From assembly GCF_026262505.1 (NCBI RefSeq), contig NC_067208.1, forward strand, positions 16,377,962-16,441,961: a stretch of 64,000 bases of DNA, read 5' to 3'. This document shows positions 31,818 through 40,649 of this stretch, one piece after another; the stretch's first letter is position 1, and each line of letters starts with the position of its first letter. The notes beneath the pieces were generated by a model. That model saw only the letters and a list, made by a program, of their open reading frames with translations, did not search any database and was not told the DNA's origin. Origin of the DNA: Trichomonas vaginalis G3. Lineage: Eukaryota; Parabasalia; Trichomonadida; Trichomonadidae. The translations under genes and the position numbers were made by a program.

Positions 31818-31924
31818 ACTGACTCCAGAACTTAATTTCCGAGAAAAATTTCTAAAAATTTTTAATGAAAACGAGAAAATCATGTTTTTACTATACAAAG
31901 ATCTCTTTTTATTTGGCTTTTGCC
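31818..31924 (+). pseudogene. Scrap of the ankyrin gene, upstream of the gene itself
   Basis: 107 bp at about 90% identity to 32401-32508 in the ankyrin gene (residues about 71-106), same strand, 583 bp upstream of the parent sequence. The surrounding DNA is unrelated, so this is a local partial duplication, not a longer gene model. Confidence 0.8.
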
Positions 31925-32189
31925 ATCTCCAGAAAGTTCTTATTCATTGATAAGGTTACTTTGTCAGATTTTTCCAGGAGAGTTCTAACTGATTACAATG
32001 ATAATTCGATTTGTGGACAATCTATCTAATTAGAGTTGTTCACTTATGACTTTTTGATAACTCTGATTACATTTATAACCGAGTCATCAAAAAGTATAAG
32101 TCAAACTATTCAGTGTATTCAATATAACAATAATTCTGAAAGATTTCAAAAAAATCTGAATTATTTTTTTCTGTTGTTGTAAGTTTTTG

Positions 32190-34613
32190 ATGACCCACAG
32201 TATTTCTGAGTGGGCTAACTTCCAAAAGCTTTTATTTGAAGCAGCAGATAATGATCCTGTTAGTTCTGCTGCAGAAGTCATCAATTCAAGTTTTTTGCAA
32301 ACAGAAAAAGATGTTTACGAATTATTAAGTCAATTATCAAAAATCATACGTTCATATCCAGGAAAACTCAAACAATACGCTATATTTATTAAAGAACTTA
32401 TCGATAAACTGACTCCAGAACTAAATTTCCGAGAAAAATTTCTAAAAATTTTTAATGAAAACGAGAAAATCATGTTTTTGCTATACAGACATCTCTTCTT
32501 ACTCGGTTTTTGCCAAATAGAAGACATAATTGCAGAATTTCACACTCCAAAGTATGATAAACCTGTTCGTCGTACTCTTTTAATAACATTTCTTCCAGAA
32601 TTGTATAAATACGACCAAGAGACAGTTAAAATGGCTCTTAATGAGCTCAGTTCTGAGAAAGATTTATTCAATACGCATGTTACACTGGAAAACTTTGTCG
32701 AAAAAGTTCCAAAGGTCGAGGAACTATTAATCTCAGGTCAACATACGAATTCGATTGAAAATGCAATCAAATTTGATGATGTTGAGCGACTCAAAGAAAT
32801 AACTCAGAGAAAAACATTCGATATGGCCGCACCATTGAAATCAACTGAATTCGAATTAGTTCCTGTACATGGTTTGACTCCTATTGGAGCTGCAGCTATA
32901 TTTGGAAGCGTAAATTGTTTCAAATTTCTTGTAATTAAACAAGCGTTAGACATTCCTTCGCCACAACCTATCGTACATTTAGCCATATATGGTGGAAATC
33001 ACGAAATAATACACATATTGCAGCAGAGTAACGCAAAATTCGATGGGGCACTCGGAGCAGCGGCCAAATCGTTCCGACCATCGCATTTTATGTGGCTACT
33101 CCAGACATTCCCACTCAATTTGATCATAAAACCTGTTACTGCCAATGGAATTTTGACAGAATTGATCAAAAACTGCGATTTGACTTCATTACTGGTATTT
33201 CTCGATTCAGAACTCAACGATAAACTTAACGATAAGCTTACTCCTGTCTTCAACGCTGCAAAATCTACAAATTTAATTTTCTTCCAACATTTATTTGAAC
33301 AATTGAATACAGATGTTAACTCAACGAACTCATCAGGCTATACTCTATTACATGTAGTCAATGATCCAAGCATTGCCGAGTATTTATTCTCATTACCGAA
33401 TATCGATGTTTCAATTGTGAATAAAGACGGGTATTCTCCACTCCACGAGTACGCATCTCGCGGGAACATTGAAGTAGCAAAGTTATTCCTTGAGCATTCC
33501 CCTTCATCTATCTCTTTAAAGTCAAATTCCGGAATGACACCTTTACATTGTGCCGCTTCATCAGGAAAAGGCGACTTTATTCGATACCTTATTGCTCAAG
33601 AAGGCATTGACGTTAACGCTGTCGACAGAGATGGCAATACTCCGTTGCATTATGCTGCAAGATCAAGTTCAAGGGACAGTGTTGAGGCTTTGCTGAGTTC
33701 CAGTGATATAAACATATTCGCTGAGAACAAGTTTAAGGAAATACCTTACTTTTGTGCTGCCAAATCCTCGAATTCCGATGTTTTTTCGGCTTTGGCCGAA
33801 TATCCTAGTTTCGACATCAACCAGAAAGACAGTAATGGGCTTACTGCTTTGATGTACGCTATAGATAGACCATGTTTATCAATTTTTGAGTACCTTTTGA
33901 GCAGAGATGAAATAGATGTAAATTCTACTGACACAGAATTCAATAAAACCCCATTAATGCATCTCGTTGCTGCACCATGGAACGCACAGACACAACAGAT
34001 GGTCGATACTTTGCTAATTGTCCACGGATTGGATATAAATAAACAAGACAAGTCAAATAACACAGCAATCCACATTGCTGCGATGCTTGAGAGGAAGGAA
34101 ATCATCGATATTATATCAAAACTCCCGGATTTGAACATGAATATCTCAAATGGAATTTTGACTGTAAAAGAAGCGATTGAAGGCAAGCACCAACGAAGAT
34201 TACAGAAGTCAAGGGACCAGAGTATCGATACAATACCGAATTCTTCATCAGAAGAAATGGAAGATTCGGAAGTTGATATCGACGAACAAGAAATCGACCA
34301 AACACCAATAAAAAGCAAACCAAAACAAACAGGAAACAAAACCCCCAAGTCAAAAGGAAAAACTCCGCAGTCCGGAGCTAAATCTCCAAATAATTCCGCA
34401 AATAAGTCAGGAACGAAACCAAAAGGAAATCAATCACCTCAAAACAAACAACAAAAGAGGCCAAACCCTGTTTCAACTCCTCACAAAACAACAGAACCAT
34501 CAAAACTCGCTCCTGAGACTCCGACATCGCCATCGAGCATTGATAAGTCAACAGATGACCAGATGTCAACAAGGCCACCTGGACAACCACAGGGAGGATG
34601 CTGCAGAATATAA
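32190..34613 (+). CDS. Ankyrin-repeat protein with Rab-like Cys-Cys tail
   Basis: 807 aa from the ATG at 32190. The N-terminal 200 residues are helical, as in the large trichomonad ankyrin family. Ankyrin repeats run from about residue 225 to 660, with clear units GYSPLHEYASRGNIEVAKLF, GMTPLHCAASSGKGDFIRYL, GNTPLHYAARSSSRDSVEAL and NTAIHIAAMLERKEIIDII. A Lys/Pro/Ser/Thr-rich disordered tail (about 690-800) ends PQGGCCRI. The terminal CC-x-x resembles a CaaX box or the Rab GGCC prenylation end, which would tether the protein to a membrane. Ankyrin repeats are protein-docking modules; the partner is unknown. Part of the N-terminal coding sequence is duplicated at 31818-31924. Confidence 0.85.
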   Translation: MTHSISEWANFQKLLFEAADNDPVSSAAEVINSSFLQTEKDVYELLSQLSKIIRSYPGKLKQYAIFIKELIDKLTPELNFREKFLKIFNENEKIMFLLYRHLFLLGFCQIEDIIAEFHTPKYDKPVRRTLLITFLPELYKYDQETVKMALNELSSEKDLFNTHVTLENFVEKVPKVEELLISGQHTNSIENAIKFDDVERLKEITQRKTFDMAAPLKSTEFELVPVHGLTPIGAAAIFGSVNCFKFLVIKQALDIPSPQPIVHLAIYGGNHEIIHILQQSNAKFDGALGAAAKSFRPSHFMWLLQTFPLNLIIKPVTANGILTELIKNCDLTSLLVFLDSELNDKLNDKLTPVFNAAKSTNLIFFQHLFEQLNTDVNSTNSSGYTLLHVVNDPSIAEYLFSLPNIDVSIVNKDGYSPLHEYASRGNIEVAKLFLEHSPSSISLKSNSGMTPLHCAASSGKGDFIRYLIAQEGIDVNAVDRDGNTPLHYAARSSSRDSVEALLSSSDINIFAENKFKEIPYFCAAKSSNSDVFSALAEYPSFDINQKDSNGLTALMYAIDRPCLSIFEYLLSRDEIDVNSTDTEFNKTPLMHLVAAPWNAQTQQMVDTLLIVHGLDINKQDKSNNTAIHIAAMLERKEIIDIISKLPDLNMNISNGILTVKEAIEGKHQRRLQKSRDQSIDTIPNSSSEEMEDSEVDIDEQEIDQTPIKSKPKQTGNKTPKSKGKTPQSGAKSPNNSANKSGTKPKGNQSPQNKQQKRPNPVSTPHKTTEPSKLAPETPTSPSSIDKSTDDQMSTRPPGQPQGGCCRI

Positions 34614-34902
34614 TAATTTTAATTTATATTTTTTATCTTATTATTTTTTGTGTTTTAAATATGAATTTATAATTCAAATCAATGCATTTTTAATCGATTT
34701 TTATCAGAAATGAACTTTTATCTTCCTATGTATGAATTTCACTAAATTAAACAATATTCTGAACTTTCTTAGTTTAACAAGATAGTAAAAACAAATTTAT
34801 ATATCAAAATACTGTTAACATATTCTCAGTTACATAATAAAGTTGCCTCAAAATCTCGATTGAAAGGCATTTAAATCATTTGAGCATCAATGAAAAAGTG
34901 AC

Positions 34903-35814
34903 ATGTTCAATGAAATACATTTATTTTGGTTATTAGACTTCAAAATAGCTTTGATACTTGGAATAAGTATTTTGAAAATGATACAATTCCACATAAGATT
35001 ACCGAAAATTCTCATTGGTCAAGGATTAAAACAAAATGGAGCTATTTCTGTAAGTAATTCAAAAGTTTTAGTAAACTCATGTGGTTTTTCGAAATGTAGT
35101 TCTACTTCGAAGGGTGGATGCGTTTATCAACATTTGGGCGAGAGTATTCACCTTAAAATTTGTTGTTTTAATTGCTCCACAGAGGATGATGGGGCCTATC
35201 TTAATACTATTCTAGCAGATACATTAGGATATAGAAACATCATGAATGATTGCTCGATAATTCAAATTTATGCGAAAATTGACTCTTCTTTCCACCATTA
35301 TTATGGAAATATCGAAATTAAATATGTGAATGATTCGAATAATTATGCTGAATATAATGTTTTTTGTGTTATTAAACCTGGATCGAAAAATTCAGTAAAT
35401 TTAAGCTTCTGCAATGCATATAATAATTCGAGTCCAGGACAAGCGTTCATGTGGACTTATGGGACAATATTTGAGATTAATTTATGCCAATTCATACAGA
35501 ATTACCAATATAATAATAACTATGCCCTGATGTATAATCATGTAGGAACATTAAACATCAAAACCTCGATTTTTACATCAAATATCTGTTATAAATTATT
35601 CTATAATATTAATGTCAAAGTAAATGATTGCTTTATTAAGGATAATAAAGAAATGATAGCATCAGATTCAAGTATTGTATCATCAGTAAATAAGAAACCT
35701 TTCGAATTCGAGAAGTATATTGAAAATTGTAGACATTTGTACATGGAATTTAGTTCATATTTATGTGCATATCCTTTCAATTGCGATATATTTATTAAGT
35801 ATAATGTCTTATAA
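34903..35814 (+). CDS. Pmp-like beta-helix protein, probably truncated
   Basis: 303 aa. After a hydrophobic N-terminal stretch (about 8-26, possible signal/anchor) the sequence has Asn/Ser/Cys-rich turns typical of right-handed beta-helices: GAISVSNSKVLVNSCGFSKC, GGCVYQHLGE, and LNIKTSIFTSN. This resembles the Pmp-like (polymorphic membrane protein) surface family of T. vaginalis. Full-length members are much longer and end in a membrane segment, which is absent here. The gene stops 109 bp before the Polinton-like element, so this may be a shortened copy. The family call is moderate, and another beta-helix family is possible. Confidence 0.5.
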   Translation: MFNEIHLFWLLDFKIALILGISILKMIQFHIRLPKILIGQGLKQNGAISVSNSKVLVNSCGFSKCSSTSKGGCVYQHLGESIHLKICCFNCSTEDDGAYLNTILADTLGYRNIMNDCSIIQIYAKIDSSFHHYYGNIEIKYVNDSNNYAEYNVFCVIKPGSKNSVNLSFCNAYNNSSPGQAFMWTYGTIFEINLCQFIQNYQYNNNYALMYNHVGTLNIKTSIFTSNICYKLFYNINVKVNDCFIKDNKEMIASDSSIVSSVNKKPFEFEKYIENCRHLYMEFSSYLCAYPFNCDIFIKYNVL

Positions 35815-35919
35815 ATAGAATATCAAGTTCAATTCACTTTTTAAAAAGTAATAATAGTTTTACAATAATTTCAGCTGAAGCAAATCTTGAAAAGTGATAC
35901 CATTACCATAAATTTAAGA

Positions 35920-36093
<174 letters not shown>

Positions 36094-36097
36094 AGTG

Positions 36098-36128
36098 GGG
36101 CTTCCAGGCACTTCGTGCCTTCTAGCCC
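36098..36128. repeat. 31-bp hairpin module of the element ends
   Basis: GGGCT-TCC-AGGCAC-TTC-GTGCCT-TCT-AGCCC: two stacked stems with a 3-nt internal bulge and loop. The same module occurs at 61598-61628, about 61676-61706 (slightly changed) and 61739-61769, and starts the second element at 61865-61895. It is a candidate binding site for the element's own end-recognition protein. Confidence 0.85.
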
Positions 36129-36229
36129 TGAAGATGTTTAGTATAAATGAAGTTTTTATTCGGAGGGCTTCCAGCCCATAAGAAATTTTTCCCAAGACCC
36201 AAGAGGAGGACCGAACCCCAGCCGACCAG

Positions 36230-37760
36230 CCGTTGACTTTTTTGTCAAGACTTCTTCGTAAATGTTTTGTCAAGACTTCTTCGTAATGAGCGTAAAAGAC
36301 CCAAAAATATATTTTATGTTAGAATGTTAGATCTAACATGTTTTCTAACACGTTTTCTAACATCGTAGAAAACTCATGATTTCATCGTAAATGTTTTGTC
36401 AAGACTTCTTCGTAAATGTTTTGTCAAGACTTCTTCATCGTAAATGTTTTGTCAAGACTTCTTCGTAATGAGCGTAAAAGACCCAAAAATATATTTTATG
36501 TTAGAATGTTAGATCTAACATGTTTTCTAACACGTTTTCTAACATCGTAGAAAACTCATGATTTCATCGTAAATGTTTTGTCAAGACTTCTTCGTAAAGA
36601 GCGTAAATGACCCAAAAATAATGTTTATGTTAGAATGTTAGATCTAACACGTTTTCTAACATGTTTTCTAACATCGTAGAAAACTCATGATTTCATCGTA
36701 AATGTTTTGTCAAGACTTCTTCTTCGTAAATGTTTTGTCAAGACTTCTTCGTAAAATCAGACAAAAATAATGTTTATGTTAGAATGTTAGATCTAACCTC
36801 TTTTCTAACCTCTTTTCTAACATCGTAGAAAACTCATGATTTCATCGTAAATGTTTTGTCAAGACTTCTTCGTAAAGACTTTGTCAAGACTTCTTCATCG
36901 TAAATGTTTTGTCAAGACTTCTTCATCGTAAATGTTTTGTCAAGACTTCTTCGTAAAATCAGACAAAAATATATTTTATGTTAGAATGTTAGATCTAACC
37001 TCTTTTCTAACATGTTTTCTAACATCGTAGAAAACTCATGATTTCATCGTAAATGTTTTGTCAAGACTTCTTCGTAAAGACTTTGTCAAGACTTCTTCAT
37101 CGTAAATGTTTTGTCAAGACTTCTTCATCGTAAATGTTTTGTCAAGACTTCTTCGTAAAATCAGACAAAAATAATGTTTATGTTAGAATGTTAGATCTAA
37201 CCTCTTTTCTAACCTCTTTTCTAACCTCATGAATTTTCATGAACTTTCTTTACAAAGTCTTTACGATGAAGAACTTTACAAAGTCTCAACAAAACATTGA
37301 CAAGAAAGTTCATGAGAAAGACTTTACAAAGTCTTTACGATGAAGAACTTTACGAAGAAATCTCAACAAAGTCTTTACGAAGAAGTCTTGACAAAACATT
37401 TACGATGAAATCATGAGTTTTCTACGATGTTAGAAAACATGTTAGAAAAGAGGTTAGATCTAACATTCTAACATAAAATATATTTTTATTGAATTCCGTA
37501 TGAAATTTCATGAGTTTTGTATGTTTTAGACCATGTTAGAAAACATGTTAGAAAACATGTTAGATCTAACATTCTAACATAAAATATATTTTTATTGAAT
37601 TCCGTATGAAATTTCATGAATTTTGTATGTTTTAGACCATGTTAGAAAAGAGGTTAGAAAAGAGGTTAGATCTAACATTCTAACATAAAATATATTTTTG
37701 GGTCATTTACACTCATTACGATGAAGAAGTCTTAACAAAGTCTTTACGAAGAAATCTCAA
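36230..37760. repeat. Left iteron array of the element
   Basis: About 1.5 kb made of two alternating motifs. One is TTTGTCAAGACTTCTTCGTAAA (written here as its core TTGTCAAGACTTCTTCG). The other is a palindrome block centred on TTAGATCTAA flanked by GTTAGAATG and by copies of GTTTTCTAACAT. The direction of the units switches at about 37230-37260, so the array itself is a large inverted repeat. No gene. Confidence 0.85.
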
Positions 37761-37784
37761 CAAAGAAATTTTACTAGTAAGTAA

Positions 37785-37916
37785 ATGTGGTTTGAAATAG
37801 GACTACTTGTTTTAGGTTTTTTCCATTGTGTCATTTACTTATTTGACGTGGCAGAAAGATATAGAGAATATGAAGATGAACCAATGCCAGTAAATGTTCA
37901 GCATATGTACTCGTAA
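37785..37916 (+). CDS. Small single-span membrane protein
   Basis: 43 aa: MWFEIGLLVLGFFHCVIYLF forms one membrane segment, followed by a charged tail (RYREYEDEP). The ATG is preceded by the element's T-rich box (ATTTTACTAGTAAGTAA). It ends 23 bp before the next gene. Function unknown. Confidence 0.5.
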   Translation: MWFEIGLLVLGFFHCVIYLFDVAERYREYEDEPMPVNVQHMYS

Positions 37917-37939
37917 GAGATATTTTTATCTAATATTAA

Positions 37940-38302
37940 ATGGACGCACAGAACTTAGCGAATGCACAGCAACCTGGACAACCAAACCCAGAGAATATTC
38001 CAAATGAAGTTAGAATACAAACTGCAATGGCAAACTATGGTCAAGTGCCAACAGATGTACAAATGCAAACTGCCATGTCAAATGACGCTGCGTTAGGTTT
38101 GCCACCATGGTATGCAAATATGAGATGGAAAGAGTTTTATACAAACCCTGAAGTGGGATATAAACAACTCTATGCAGATGACGCGAACACAGGAGTTGAC
38201 CCAGAATATGTTTTCTACCAGAGGAGAAACAGAATGTATGAGCTCCAGTTAAAGAATGCTATGGAACTCAACAGGAAACGTAAGAGACTAGGCGGACATT
38301 AG
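37940..38302 (+). CDS. Unknown element protein, 120 aa
   Basis: Gln/Asn/Pro-rich N-terminus with a direct repeat (VRIQTAMANYGQVP / VQMQTAMSNDAALG), then an aromatic middle (LPPWYANMRWKEFY) and a basic C-terminus (NRKRKRLGGH). The ATG follows ATTTTTATCTAATATTAA. It lies with two other small virion-like genes, so a structural role is plausible but not shown. Confidence 0.6.
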   Translation: MDAQNLANAQQPGQPNPENIPNEVRIQTAMANYGQVPTDVQMQTAMSNDAALGLPPWYANMRWKEFYTNPEVGYKQLYADDANTGVDPEYVFYQRRNRMYELQLKNAMELNRKRKRLGGH

Positions 38303-38320
38303 ATTTTTACATATAGTAAA

Positions 38321-38563
38321 ATGGGTTTCTTCAGTAAGATAGGAAACTTCTTTCGAAATGTTGGAAGAGGTATATGGAATGGAATAAAAACCGTAGGAAG
38401 AGGAATTTGGAACGGAGTCAAAAATATTGGTAAAAGAGTAGGTCAGTTCGTTGGTATTATACCTAAAGACCCTGAACCAGAAGAACAAGCTCCTGTTATA
38501 CAACAGCCTGAACCTGCACCACAGTCTAGTTGGCAACCAAATCCAACACCTCAACCGTATTAA
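38321..38563 (+). CDS. Small amphipathic protein, membrane-active candidate
   Basis: 80 aa. The N-terminal half (residues 1-45) is a repeated amphipathic pattern: GFFSKIGNFFRNVGRGIWNGIK and GRGIWNGVKNIGKRVGQF. The rest is Pro/Gln-rich. Resembles in character, not demonstrably in homology, the membrane-lytic minor capsid proteins (adenovirus pVI type) of viruses in this lineage. A similar N-terminus is seen at 43751. Box ATTTTTACATATAG precedes the ATG. 18 bp after the previous gene. Confidence 0.55.
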   Translation: MGFFSKIGNFFRNVGRGIWNGIKTVGRGIWNGVKNIGKRVGQFVGIIPKDPEPEEQAPVIQQPEPAPQSSWQPNPTPQPY

Positions 38564-38599
38564 AAAATTATATTTTTACCGTTCGATAGTAGTTGTATA

Positions 38600-38690
38600 T
38601 GAAACTAAGTTCTAAGTAAAACGCATGGTATAATGGAATTATTCTTTTTCTTCCATCTGTAGTAAACCATACTTGAAAGTCTGAAATACT
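38600..38690. repeat. 91-bp direct repeat flanking the nested insert (left copy)
   Basis: Identical as far as I can see to 40661-40751, which is the 3' end of the gene at 40650-41477; the offset is 2061. The nested insert lies between the two copies. Confidence 0.9.
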
Positions 38691-38997
38691 GAAACAATAA
38701 GAATTACCGAAAAAGTGACAAAACATCAAAAACAGGGAGGGGGTCTCAATTTTTATTACTTATATTATTTTACAATATTTATATAAATACTCTTTATAAT
38801 ATATTTTACTATAAAATTATACCTCAAATTCAAATATTTAAAATATTATTTACATAATTATCTCAAAATTATATTTTTATATATTATTTTTCATATGTAT
38901 AAATCATATAATCTATATCTATGCAAATCTCATCTAAAATTTTTTGAAACAAACCGCTACCATTTTATAATGGTCCATCTTAAATTCATCATAAATT

Positions 38998-40004
38998 CTG
39001 GTACATGTTAGTACCAGAGTCTTCAAATCTCAAACACTCTGGTACCAACATGTACCAGACGCGAGTTTCCAATGCCCTCGTACGATTTTCTATTAAGATC
39101 TTCTTGAATGAGAAGGTCTTCATAGAAACTCGTACGAGGGCTTCTCTTTTAAATACTCTGGTACCTGCTGGTATCGGAGTCGACTTTACAGCCCTTTCCC
39201 CAATTTTGAAGCTGGGAAAGTTTTCAAGCAATGAAAGGGAAGCTCTCGCTATGAGGTGAAAATCTAGAATTTTTACCTCATAGCGAGTAATCCTTTGTTA
39301 ATTGCTTGAAAACTTTCTTCAAATTATCAAAATTTCGAGGAAAGTTTCCTTGCTTCAAAGTAGAGATGGAGCCCTTTGAGCCACTGCATATAGGTCAGTG
39401 ACTCAAAATACTCCATCTCTACTAGAAATCGCCAAAATTTGGGTCGCAATCTTTGAAATGCGACGCAAGTTTTTGGCAATTTCGCGAGGGACTTGCTCCA
39501 TTTGGTGCATAGATTCACACTCTATGCACCAGATGGAACAATTCTTTCGCTGACAGCGGGAAACTTTGTCTGAATAGTTTAACATTCAGACAAAGTTTCC
39601 CGCTGTCAGAGAGGGAATGGAAGGGTAAGAGGTATATATTCATAATGTATACCTCTTACTCTTCCATTCCCTCAAGAAAGTTCAAAAACTTGGTGCAATC
39701 AGTTCTGATTGCACCCAAGTTTTTGAACTTTATATAAGGAATTGTTGGCTATGATGTACTGATCATGAATCAGTACATCATAGCCAACAATTCCTTCGCA
39801 AACAGTGGGAAACTTTGTCTGAATAGTTTAACATTCAGACAAAATTTCCCGCTGTCAGGGAGGAATTAGAGGGTGAGATATATAGATAGACTATAAATCT
39901 CTCACCCTTTAATTCCCTCAAGAAAGTTCAAAAACTTGGGTGCAATCAGTTCTGATTGCACCCAAGTTTTTGAATTTTGTATAAGGAATTGTTGGCTATG
40001 ATGT
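38998..40004. repeat. Array of 13 consecutive long hairpins
   Basis: Hairpins, nearly end to end: 38998-39058, 39074-39141, 39216-39317, 39359-39423, 39425-39483, 39484-39550, 39551-39608, 39611-39673, 39677-39731, 39736-39796, 39801-39857, 39858-39919, 39923-39977. A lone arm follows at 39983-40004. Total lengths are mostly 55-68 nt with arms of 23-30 nt and loops of 4-15 nt. Number 7 has a perfect 25-bp stem with an 8-nt loop; number 10 a perfect 28-bp stem with a 4-nt loop; others have 1-5 mismatches. Hairpins 7-10 and 11-14 are two copies of a four-hairpin unit of about 248 bp. The stems of different hairpins are otherwise unrelated. See findings. Confidence 0.95.
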
Positions 40005-40546
40005 GGATAGCCGCTGCCAGACCAAATGAATTAACCGTTGTGAATAACGTTTCTGAATCTTTATTTAAAAAGATAAAATATCACGATTTTGGCTGCGTTA
40101 AAAATCAAAGAATTGATGTTTTTGTCAAAAATCTTTTAGAAGAAGTTGCACCCAATTACTTTTATCGTATTAAAAACAATTTACTTCAAATAGGTTTTAT
40201 TCCTTCAATTAGAATTCGCGAGCCTCGATTGACAGATTATAAAACAAAATTGAAAAGAGAAGTTCAATCACGTTTATACCAAGTATTAAATTTTGTTCAG
40301 AATCAAGAAGCCAATTTGAATCCATTAAGATTTTTATTGGAAAATGCTGAAGAAAAACTTTCTCAAATAAATGAGAAGATACAAAATTCAATTACATATT
40401 TAAGATCGTTTGAAATTCCAAATGAATTGTTAGATACGTATATGTTAGAAATTAATGAATTTTGTTATAATTCTCCAGATTATATTTTAGAACATTTCGA
40501 AGAATTTTTAGATGATTTCAAAGAAAAGAATAATTTAATAGACTAA
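39998..40546 (+). CDS. Unknown 182-aa protein abutting the hairpin array
   Basis: First in-frame ATG at 39998, inside the last, unpaired hairpin arm. Starts MMWIAAARPNELTVV. The rest is helical and charged with a likely coiled coil (LLENAEEKLSQINEKIQNS) and an acidic end (EEFLDDFKEKNNLID). I recognise no family. Its base composition is more AT-rich than the element's own genes, consistent with arriving in the nested insert. It does not show the element's ATG-proximal box. Confidence 0.5.
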   Translation: MMWIAAARPNELTVVNNVSESLFKKIKYHDFGCVKNQRIDVFVKNLLEEVAPNYFYRIKNNLLQIGFIPSIRIREPRLTDYKTKLKREVQSRLYQVLNFVQNQEANLNPLRFLLENAEEKLSQINEKIQNSITYLRSFEIPNELLDTYMLEINEFCYNSPDYILEHFEEFLDDFKEKNNLID

Positions 40547-40649
40547 AAAATTTATTATTTTTATTTATTGTGAATTTTAAATTGTCACTTTTTAAGTGTT
40601 ACTCCCTATTGAAGGTGTCACTTTTTGGGTGTCACTTTTTCGGAAATTC

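Larger units (their letters stand above)
31073..32189. other. 1.1-kb gene-poor spacer with gene scraps
   Basis: No intact gene. It holds a diverged piece of the M60/TCAF-like gene (31149-31215), a piece of the downstream ankyrin gene (31818-31924) and AT-rich DNA with a TATATATA stretch (31580-31610). A short open frame from the ATG at about 31350 (MVGGKKKQLVST) has no recognised relative and is not called. Confidence 0.55.

Noticed and set aside
38998-40004. CRISPR array or ordinary satellite at the hairpin region
   Set aside because: There is no constant repeat with variable spacers; each hairpin has its own sequence, and only hairpins 7-10 are duplicated.
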